Source: an uncultured Bacteroidota bacterium (GTDB lineage Bacteria; Bacteroidota; Bacteroidia; 2-12-FULL-35-15). From it: 18,113 nucleotides of DNA. The position numbers were made by a program, and so were the translations under genes. Below, piece by piece: positions 7,650-14,478 of this stretch (the stretch's first letter is position 1; every line of letters begins with the position of its first letter). The stretch covers positions 1-18,113 of the forward strand of contig CAISYK010001015.1 in the NCBI GenBank assembly GCA_903889605.1, in the 5' to 3' direction. Under the pieces are notes generated by a model. That model saw nothing but the letters and a program-made list of their open reading frames with translations. It had not been told where the DNA came from and did not search any database.

Positions 7650-10118
7650 CTATGACTTAGGAGTATTGGATGCGCTTTCTTCTTTGCTTTTATTTAATTG
7701 GAAGAGTTTCTTTTTCTTCTTCTTAGGAGTATCTGCAGGGAAATCTATATCAATAAGAGGTGTTTGTAAAAATTCTTTATTGGTTAAACGTTTCTCAAGC
7801 GAAAGCAGAAAACAAGGTAATAACACAAGGTTTGAGCAATATGCAACTAAAAGCGTTCCTGAAATTAAAATTCCCAAAGCCGCAGTTCCGCCAAAACTGG
7901 AAGCGGCAAAAATACCAAAACCGAAAAATAAAATAATCGCTGTATAAATCATACTTACCCCTGTTTCTTTAATAGTAAGAGATACGGCCTTTGAAATACT
8001 GATTTTCTGCCCCTTCAGTTCCTGGCGGTATTTGGTAAGAAAATATAAGGTGCCGTCGGATGAAATACCAAAAGCAATGCTGAATATTAAAATGGTACTC
8101 GGTTTTAAATATATATGAAAAAAGCCCATCAATCCTGCTGTAATTATCAATGGTACTAAACTTGGAATTACTGAAATAAAAATCATTCTTGGGGACATAA
8201 ATAATGTATACATTACAATAGCAATAAGTATTATCGCAAGCAGCACACTTTCCAACAAATTTGTCACCAAAAACTGATTCCCTTTTACGAACATTAAGCT
8301 GCTTCCGGTAAAAACTACATTATAATTTTTATCGGCTGCAGCCCATGCATTAGTTTCGAAATCAAAATTAAAAACGCTGTCTACCCGGGGGTTAAGCTCC
8401 TCTATAAGGGCTCTCATTTTAATAGACCCAACATCTTTCATCTGAATACTCACACGGGTATAACGTTTGGCGGTATCAATAAAAGCAATAAATTGATCCT
8501 GTTTATCCTTGGCGCTTCCGCCGACGAAACCAGCAATTTGCTGCAATTCCATTGCCCCGGGAAGCCTGTATTGCTTTTCTGCTCCGGCATTATAGGCCTG
8601 GTTAGCAAATTTAATCCCTTCCACTATGGACATAGCTTTTGAAAATTCGGGGTACTGAAGGACTAATTTTTGAAGTTTATTGATTTTGTATAATGTGCGT
8701 CCTCCGTCAGAAAAAACACCATTTGGTTTCTTTGTATCAATGCTTATTTCAAAAGGCAATACACCATGGTAATTTTTTTCGAAATATTTAAGATCTATTA
8801 ATACGGGGTCCTTACTTGGCAAATCGTCCACTACGTAACCTAAGGGGAGTAATTTAGTAATTCCCAAAATGGAAATAAGTACAATTACGATCACTGAAAT
8901 ATAAATGCGGGGACGGTAATTGTGCACCCAATAATCCACATGTTCTAAAACTTTTGAAATAAGTTTGCTTTGTAAATGTTTGGTGTGTTTTACTGAAGGC
9001 TGCGGCAGAAAACTAAATACAATCGGAACCAGCATCAATGAAACAGCATAGGTTAATATTACGCTGATAGATGAAATAATACCGAATTCGAAAAGCATTG
9101 GGGTATCAGTAGAACAAAATACGGCAAACCCAATAGCTGTCGTAATGTTTGCCAGAAATAATGAAATACCTACCTTTTCAATTGAGTTAGACAACGCCTG
9201 CATTTGATTGCCGGATTTCCCGAATTCGGTATGGTATTTATTTAACAGCATTATGCAGTTTGGGACTCCGATAACAATCAATAGAGGCGGGATCAGCCCG
9301 GTTAAAGCCGAAATTTTATATCCGAACAAAACTAATAACCCTACCGACCATATAACACCTACAATTATTACAACCAGGGAAAATACAACAGGAAGTATTG
9401 AACGGAAAAAAATAAATAAAATAACGGCAGTTACTAATATCGCCAACATCATGAACAAAAACATTTCATGCTGTATTTTACGAGCTACCGATGTGCGTAT
9501 ATACGGCATTCCTGAATAATGCACATCAACCTTGTTTTTGACAAGAAACTTTTCCACCAGCATTTTTATAGAATCAACTATTACAAAACGGTATTTGGTA
9601 TTCAGCTCCTTAGTCTCAAAGGTGATGGCCATTAATGTGGAATTAGTGGAATCATTGTAGATTATACCTCGGAAAAACGGAAGATGATGGATAGTCGCCC
9701 TGATGCTGTCAACTTCAGCTTGTGATTGAGGCTTACGCGTAACGAGAGGTTTCTTTTCAAACGTTCCTAAACTGTCATTTTTAACAATATTTTGAAGCCG
9801 CGCTACTGATACAACAGCCTTTACACCATTTACTTTTTTAATTTCGTTTCCCAAATCATACCAATCCCCAAAACGCTGAAGGGTATATAGTCCTTCATCC
9901 TGTATGCCGATAACCATAACACTTCCATCCTGGCCGAATATTTTTTTAAATTTAACATATTCAACTGCTGTAGTGTCGTTCTCCGGTAATAGTGATGGGT
10001 TAGAATAGGTAATGTCTGCTTTTTGAGCAAAATACCCCATAAAAAGAGTAATTGCACTTAGTGCAATAATTATTTTTAACCTGTTCCTTAAAATAAATCG
10101 GGCTATTGAAATCCACAT
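7650..10118 (-). CDS. RND superfamily exporter (MMPL/HAE3 type)
   Basis: An 822-residue inner-membrane protein with the internal duplication of RND transporters. The first membrane helix is at about residues 14-32, followed by a large periplasmic loop (33-215). A block of five or six helices (about 218-372) contains LIPPLLIVIGVPNCIMLLNKY. A second single helix lies at 405-425, then another periplasmic loop and a second helix block with IAFGISSDGTLYFLTKYRQE. There is no sign of SecD or SecF specific sequence. HAE3-type RND proteins are thought to export lipids or hydrophobic compounds, including hopanoids in some bacteria, using the proton gradient; the cargo here is unknown. The C-terminus is a basic low-complexity tail (PKKKKKKLFQLNKSKEE) facing the cytoplasm. 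The gene stands alone, convergent with the PspC gene, with no membrane-fusion or TolC-like partner beside it, as is usual for this type. Confidence 0.9.
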   Translation of the reverse strand: MWISIARFILRNRLKIIIALSAITLFMGYFAQKADITYSNPSLLPENDTTAVEYVKFKKIFGQDGSVMVIGIQDEGLYTLQRFGDWYDLGNEIKKVNGVKAVVSVARLQNIVKNDSLGTFEKKPLVTRKPQSQAEVDSIRATIHHLPFFRGIIYNDSTNSTLMAITFETKELNTKYRFVIVDSIKMLVEKFLVKNKVDVHYSGMPYIRTSVARKIQHEMFLFMMLAILVTAVILFIFFRSILPVVFSLVVIIVGVIWSVGLLVLFGYKISALTGLIPPLLIVIGVPNCIMLLNKYHTEFGKSGNQMQALSNSIEKVGISLFLANITTAIGFAVFCSTDTPMLFEFGIISSISVILTYAVSLMLVPIVFSFLPQPSVKHTKHLQSKLISKVLEHVDYWVHNYRPRIYISVIVIVLISILGITKLLPLGYVVDDLPSKDPVLIDLKYFEKNYHGVLPFEISIDTKKPNGVFSDGGRTLYKINKLQKLVLQYPEFSKAMSIVEGIKFANQAYNAGAEKQYRLPGAMELQQIAGFVGGSAKDKQDQFIAFIDTAKRYTRVSIQMKDVGSIKMRALIEELNPRVDSVFNFDFETNAWAAADKNYNVVFTGSSLMFVKGNQFLVTNLLESVLLAIILIAIVMYTLFMSPRMIFISVIPSLVPLIITAGLMGFFHIYLKPSTILIFSIAFGISSDGTLYFLTKYRQELKGQKISISKAVSLTIKETGVSMIYTAIILFFGFGIFAASSFGGTAALGILISGTLLVAYCSNLVLLPCFLLSLEKRLTNKEFLQTPLIDIDFPADTPKKKKKKLFQLNKSKEESASNTPKS

Positions 10119-10221
10119 AAATATACTGCCAATTAATTAGACCTCGGTATTTAGTCTCTTACGCGAAATTAAACAAAATATTAATACTATTGGACAAAAG
10201 AGAATGGAATGGATTTTTGAA

Positions 10222-10258
10222 TCTGACTGCAAATAAACACGCGTTTTTTGCAGTCAGA
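10222..10258 (-). terminator. Strong hairpin downstream of the S9 peptidase gene, possible terminator
   Basis: TCTGACTGCAAA at 10222-10233 pairs perfectly with TTTGCAGTCAGA at 10247-10258. The pairing continues after one bulged T with AAAC (10235-10238) against GTTT (10243-10246), closing a four-base ACGC loop. The total is 16 base pairs with one bulge. It lies about 56 bases after the stop codon of the S9 gene, a reasonable place for transcription to end, but no U-run follows on the minus strand, so a classical intrinsic terminator is not proven. It also lies before the RND gene and could end readthrough into it. Confidence 0.42.
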
Positions 10259-10314
10259 ACAAATTGGAAAACCTGCAAAGCACCTTAATTTCTCGTTGGC
10301 GCAATGAAAAAAAA

Positions 10315-12222
10315 CTATAATGTTTCCTTAAGCCATTTATAAAATTCATGCTGCCAAACAAGTCCGTTCTGGTCTTTCAGCACCCAATGATTTTCATTTG
10401 GGAAATAAAGCAGTTTACTTTTTATTCCCTGCAGCTGAGCCGCCTGAAATGCCTCCAGTCCTTGTTCAATAGGTACTCTGTAATCTTTTCCGCCTTGGAT
10501 AATCAAAATTGGGGTATCCCATTTTTTTACTAAATTGATAGGGTTGAATTCATTACAGCTTTTCTGTGCAGCTGCGTTATCTTTTTCCCAATAAGCTCCC
10601 CCTAAATCATAATTTACAAACCACATTTCTTCGGTTGTTCCATACATGCTTTTCCAATCAAAAATGCCGTCATGAGCAATAAAAGTTTTAAAACGTTTTT
10701 CATGAATTCCTGCTAAATAATAAACTGAATAACCGCCGTAACTGGCGCCGACACAACCTAAGCGGTTTTTATCTACAAAAGGCTCTTTCGACATAGCATC
10801 AATTGCTGATAAATAATCCTGCATTGGCTGTCCGCCGTAATCTTTGCTTATCTGTTCATTCCATTTCACCCCAAATCCGGCCATACCCCTGCGGTTAGGG
10901 GCTACCACAATATATCCGTTTGCTGCCATTAATTGGAAATTCCAGCGGAAAGAATAAAACTGAGTTAAGGGAGACTGCGGCCCGCCCTGACAATAAAGCA
11001 ATGTCGGATACTTTTTAGCAGCATCAAAATTGGGAGGGTAAATTACCCATACCAGCATTTTTTTACCATCTGTGGCAGTCACATAGCGTTTTTCTGTTTT
11101 ACTAAGTGTGATGGAGCTATACACTGCATCGTTTTCATGAGTAAGCTGTTTTGTTATCCCTGATGTTAAATCTGCTGAATAAATTTCTACCGCATGATTC
11201 ATATCGGTTATTTCTACAATCATTGAATTTCCAGCCTCACCAATAATTCCATGAATATCGAAATCCCCTTTGGTGATTTGTTTTACAACAGGCAGTTTTT
11301 TTGATATCCCCGGATAATCAACAACAAAAAGCTGAATGGTACCGTCTGTAGCGGCAGTGAAATATATTTTTGTTCCATCAATGCTCCACTTGAAATCCTC
11401 AACAGTTCCATCCCAATCTTTTGTAAGATTTAATTTCACCGTTCCGTTATCAACTATAATGTCATTTTTATCTGCTTCATAACCATCTCTTTTCATACTT
11501 AAAAAGCCCAAATCTCCTTTTGACGAATAGGCTGGTTTCATATCATAGCCTTCCATTCCTGTAGTCAGATTTGTGGTTTTACCTGTTTCAATAGAATATG
11601 AATAAATATCGGTATTGGTACTTAAAGCGTAGTCTTTCCCGAATTTCTTTTTGGTGACATAAATGATTTGTTTTCCGCTGGGGCTCCATATAAAATCCTC
11701 ATCTCCGCCAAATGGTTTCTGCGGACAGTCGAATGCCTCATTAGGCATGAGGTCGAGGCTGTCAGTTACCTTTTTATCTTTTAATGTATTTAAAAACACG
11801 TGTCCGAAAGAACCGTCTTCCCATGTGTCCCAATGACGGTAGCTAAGATTATCATATATCATCACATCGGATTTGCCGAATTGAGGATAAAAATCTTTGC
11901 CGTATACATTTTTCACCTTTACTTCATTGCTGCTGATACTATATTTTCCGTCTGGAGATATGCGGTCGTTAGGCAATAAATCAGATGTGTTTTCTATTTC
12001 AGCAGAAGGGCCTCCTGTTACCGGCATTATGTATTTTTTTGCGGTGGTCTTGTCGTCTGCGACATTATATCTGCGGACACTATAAATAATCGATTTACCA
12101 TCTTTTGTGATACCGGTTGTGCTGACTTTTCCTAATTGTAAAAGCATTTCCGGAGTCATTACCTGCTGAGCATTTACAGATAAAAATAATAGCCATAATG
12201 AAAGCGATAGAATTATTTTCAT
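10315..12222 (-). CDS. S9 family serine peptidase (prolyl oligopeptidase family, DPP5-like)
   Basis: This 635-residue exported enzyme opens with a signal peptide (MKIILSLSLWLLFLSVNA, followed by QQ). Residues 30-360 hold beta-propeller repeats with motifs such as ISPDGKYSIS and WSPSGKQIIYVTKK. The C-terminal alpha/beta-hydrolase domain (about 385-635) carries the full triad: Ser494 in GASYGGYSVYYLAG, Asp580 in QGGKDYRVP and His612 in NENHW. The stretch RFKTFIAHDGIFDWKSMYGT with EEMWFVNYDLGG closely resembles, from memory, the dipeptidyl peptidase DPP5 of Porphyromonas and relatives, which cleaves dipeptides from oligopeptides in the periplasm. No T9SS sorting domain is present, so a periplasmic place is likely. 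It probably finishes digestion of peptides released by extracellular proteases such as the S8 enzyme in this window; this link is inference. Transcribed alone, away from neighbours by 196 and over 200 bases. Confidence 0.9.
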   Translation of the reverse strand: MKIILSLSLWLLFLSVNAQQVMTPEMLLQLGKVSTTGITKDGKSIIYSVRRYNVADDKTTAKKYIMPVTGGPSAEIENTSDLLPNDRISPDGKYSISSNEVKVKNVYGKDFYPQFGKSDVMIYDNLSYRHWDTWEDGSFGHVFLNTLKDKKVTDSLDLMPNEAFDCPQKPFGGDEDFIWSPSGKQIIYVTKKKFGKDYALSTNTDIYSYSIETGKTTNLTTGMEGYDMKPAYSSKGDLGFLSMKRDGYEADKNDIIVDNGTVKLNLTKDWDGTVEDFKWSIDGTKIYFTAATDGTIQLFVVDYPGISKKLPVVKQITKGDFDIHGIIGEAGNSMIVEITDMNHAVEIYSADLTSGITKQLTHENDAVYSSITLSKTEKRYVTATDGKKMLVWVIYPPNFDAAKKYPTLLYCQGGPQSPLTQFYSFRWNFQLMAANGYIVVAPNRRGMAGFGVKWNEQISKDYGGQPMQDYLSAIDAMSKEPFVDKNRLGCVGASYGGYSVYYLAGIHEKRFKTFIAHDGIFDWKSMYGTTEEMWFVNYDLGGAYWEKDNAAAQKSCNEFNPINLVKKWDTPILIIQGGKDYRVPIEQGLEAFQAAQLQGIKSKLLYFPNENHWVLKDQNGLVWQHEFYKWLKETL

Positions 12223-12438
12223 GATTTTTATTTTAAATTATAATAAGATAAATAAGATTAAATACAAGGCTGTAAAGATAATGACTATTTCTTTTGCGTT
12301 TCAGCAAAATAAAAAAGCTTAGGGCGATCTCAAAAAACTGTGCATTCATAATTATAGTCAGCCGCGGTTTGAACATCGGGGTAATTAAAGACATTGTATT
12401 GGTTCGGCAGCTGATTGACTTGTTTACAATCCTGCTTT

Positions 12439-12681
12439 TTATACTTCATCCCACAAAGCCCTGTATTTTGCAAAGTTTTTGCAAATATCAGCAAAGTATT
12501 TTGTCCATTCTTCCGAAACTTGAAGCTGCTCATACAGCATTTTTATTTGTTTGAGGCACTTTGCCGCCTCTTTATAAGATGTTCTTTCGCGGAAACCGAT
12601 ATTTCTATCCGCGAGGCTTTTATAAAGGTGAATGGCGTCTTGAGGAAAGTTTTGTTCAGTCGCTTTTGCAGCATCATTGAA
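12439..12681 (-). pseudogene. Remnant resembling the C-terminus of a SWIM zinc-finger protein
   Basis: On the minus strand a frame is open from just after a TAA (12684-12682) to a TAA at 12441-12439, giving 80 codons. It has no start codon before an internal ATG two thirds of the way in. The translation contains DAIHLYKSLADRNIGF, then YKEAAKCLKQIKMLYEQL, EEWTKYFADICKNF and finally RALWDE. From memory, that order of segments matches the helical C-terminal tail of SWIM zinc-finger family proteins (AxxYLKxIxxLYxxL, EEWxxY, RALxDE). The SWIM domain itself and everything upstream are missing; the fragment's 5' end overlaps the stop codon of the beta-propeller gene. The simplest reading is a gene truncated by a rearrangement that brought in the neighbouring gene. 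An alternative is an unknown short coding sequence. Moderate confidence in the family, good confidence that it was once coding. Confidence 0.58.
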
Positions 12682-13978
12682 TTACGAGCCGTTTGGAAAC
12701 AATTGAAATTCCATCCGTTACGGCAACAAAATAAATTCCTTTCGAATATTCGCTCACATCAAAGCGTTTTGTATACATGCCGTCCAGGTGCTCAATTTGT
12801 TCGTTAGTAATTATTTTACCATTCATATCCATAATAGTAATCGTTAAATTTTTAGTATATGTTCCGGTTAGTTCAAGAAAAAAATTCACATCAGTTGGGT
12901 TCGGATAAATATTGAAATTATATGAATTGAATTTTGAATTAAGAAATGATACTGCAGTTTTAACGTTGCTGGAATCGGAAGTAAAATTATGTAATGCAGT
13001 CGCATTTTTCACAGGATCAACCTTATTTTGAACTAACATAGAATCAGAGGTAAGAATAACCAGAGCTTTTTTTGGTTTTAGTGAATCGTTAAGTTTAACA
13101 GTAACAATATCTTCATCACCAAACTTACTGTTATTAACAGTGCCTAAATATGCATACTCTTCTTTTGCATCAATCGAAAAATGTATGTCACAAACATTTG
13201 TGTTTACTGATCTTCCAAGATTTTTTGGTTCTGTCCAGTTTTCCCATGTATTATCTTTCCTTGTTGTCATATAAATATCATAACATCCCACTCCGCCTGG
13301 TCTGTTGCTTGAAAAATACAACGTGGCGCCATCGGCAGAAATAAAAGGGCCTGCTTCACCTAAAGCGCTGTTAACCTTCTTTCCCATATTTTTTGGTCTT
13401 GACCATGTCCCATCAGGTTCTTTAAAACTTACGTACAAATCGTTTTCTTCAGAGTCTTTTATTTCGCTGAAGGCCAATACGAGTACTGTTCCATCATTAG
13501 ATAAAGTTCCGCCTGAATATTTCCCCATATCCATTTTTTTAAAGTCCTTGATTTCAATTTCCTGAGGTGCGCTCCACTTTCCGTCGGTTTTAACTGACAT
13601 CGAAAATCCTTTGCCTGATGGTTTGCCTTTATTGAATGCACCATGCAGCAAGAGGCTGCCGCCGTTTCTTCCAACACCTTCTACAGCATTAAAATCTCCT
13701 GTATTGAAAGGTTTGCCCATTTTAGATGCGGCAGCCCAGGTTCCGTCCGAATTCAATTCGGATTTCCAAATGTCATGTCCGTATTTTTTGCTTTTTTCGT
13801 CTTGGCTCCGCCACCTCCAGAAATATAAAGTTTTTCCGTCGGGAGATATTTTAGGCCCGTTTTCAGAATGCTCTGAATTTATTGAAGCTCCCATGTTAAT
13901 ATGCTGACAAGGTTGTGCAGACAGGCCATAGCTGAATAGTATTATTAATATGGAGGCTAATTTGTAATTTGTTTTCAT
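12674..13978 (-). CDS. Secreted PD40/WD40-like beta-propeller protein with T9SS sorting domain
   Basis: A 434-residue protein with a signal peptide (MKTNYKLASILIILFSYGLS, then AQ). Residues 40-290 contain PD40-type propeller repeats, such as ISPDGKTLYFWRWRS near 44-58, LSNDGTVLVLAFSE near 159-172 and ISADGATLYFSSNRPGG near 213-229, followed by YDIYMTTR. A linker of about 60 residues follows. The last 80 residues (FNIYPNPTDVNFFLEL to SIVSKRLVIQ) form a type IX secretion sorting domain, so the protein should reach the cell surface or medium. The propeller repeats resemble those in TolB-like and OmpA-linked proteins and probably bind protein or glycan; no catalytic residues are recognisable. Its stop codon lies inside the 5' end of the SWIM-like remnant, placing a rearrangement breakpoint at or near its 3' end. 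Confidence 0.87.
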   Translation of the reverse strand: MKTNYKLASILIILFSYGLSAQPCQHINMGASINSEHSENGPKISPDGKTLYFWRWRSQDEKSKKYGHDIWKSELNSDGTWAAASKMGKPFNTGDFNAVEGVGRNGGSLLLHGAFNKGKPSGKGFSMSVKTDGKWSAPQEIEIKDFKKMDMGKYSGGTLSNDGTVLVLAFSEIKDSEENDLYVSFKEPDGTWSRPKNMGKKVNSALGEAGPFISADGATLYFSSNRPGGVGCYDIYMTTRKDNTWENWTEPKNLGRSVNTNVCDIHFSIDAKEEYAYLGTVNNSKFGDEDIVTVKLNDSLKPKKALVILTSDSMLVQNKVDPVKNATALHNFTSDSSNVKTAVSFLNSKFNSYNFNIYPNPTDVNFFLELTGTYTKNLTITIMDMNGKIITNEQIEHLDGMYTKRFDVSEYSKGIYFVAVTDGISIVSKRLVIQ

Positions 13979-14122
13979 GCTTTTTTCGTTTAATTAATAG
14001 GCAAATTTTTTAAGTTTAAAATTAATTGGGAACTTTAATTAGCGATGGGTAAAATATTATATCATTATGATTGTGGTGTATAATTATTTTCATAATAATT
14101 TATTCAAATTTATATTTTTTTC

Positions 14123-14470
14123 CTATCCCCAAAAACAAGAATGTTTATCATCTTTTACTAATGTCAAAAAATCCTTCAACGTTTTTACACTTGGCTTTGG
14201 CGTATACGTATGCCATTTCAAATCGGACCTGAACCAAAAAACTTTCCATTCATTTTTTAACTTAACAAATGTTGATTTAGCAATATTGGATTCCATCTTT
14301 TCAGCAGGTTTATTCCACTTAGGTCTTATTTCAAAAATGATTACACTTTGCTCCTCAATTTTATAGCTCAAATCTACTTGGTTTCTAATGTTTTCAGGAG
14401 GCCTTATGCTGTCTATAAAATTTTCCATTGCCTCAATTATTTCTAATGTTTGAATACCTTCTATTGCCAT
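14123..14470 (-). CDS. DUF3024 family protein
   Basis: A 115-residue protein without signal peptide or membrane segments. It matches the DUF3024 pattern as I remember it: a helical N-terminus, then QSVIIFEIRPKW near residues 41-52, ESNIAKSTFVKLKNEWKVFWFRSDLKWHTY in the middle and a C-terminal CFWG. Conserved Arg, Trp and His residues (RPKW, RSDLKWH) are present, but I know of no proven activity for the family. Its ATG follows the stop of the MmeI-like gene by 8 bases, so the two are almost certainly translated from one message. That makes a role in restriction-modification or its control plausible, but this is context only. No terminator is obvious after it. Confidence 0.77.
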   Translation of the reverse strand: MAIEGIQTLEIIEAMENFIDSIRPPENIRNQVDLSYKIEEQSVIIFEIRPKWNKPAEKMESNIAKSTFVKLKNEWKVFWFRSDLKWHTYTPKPSVKTLKDFLTLVKDDKHSCFWG

Positions 14471-14478
14471 ATTAAGAA

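Noticed and set aside
12294..12807. Overlapping open frames on the plus strand (12294-12554 and 12415-12807) and a minus-strand frame at 12330-12533
   Set aside because: They overlap the better supported SWIM-like frame and the end of the propeller gene, have no recognisable family, and their amino-acid make-up looks like shadow translation.
14067..14366. Plus-strand frame of 99 codons across the DUF3024 gene
   Set aside because: It is antisense to a gene with clear family features and has no recognisable domain.
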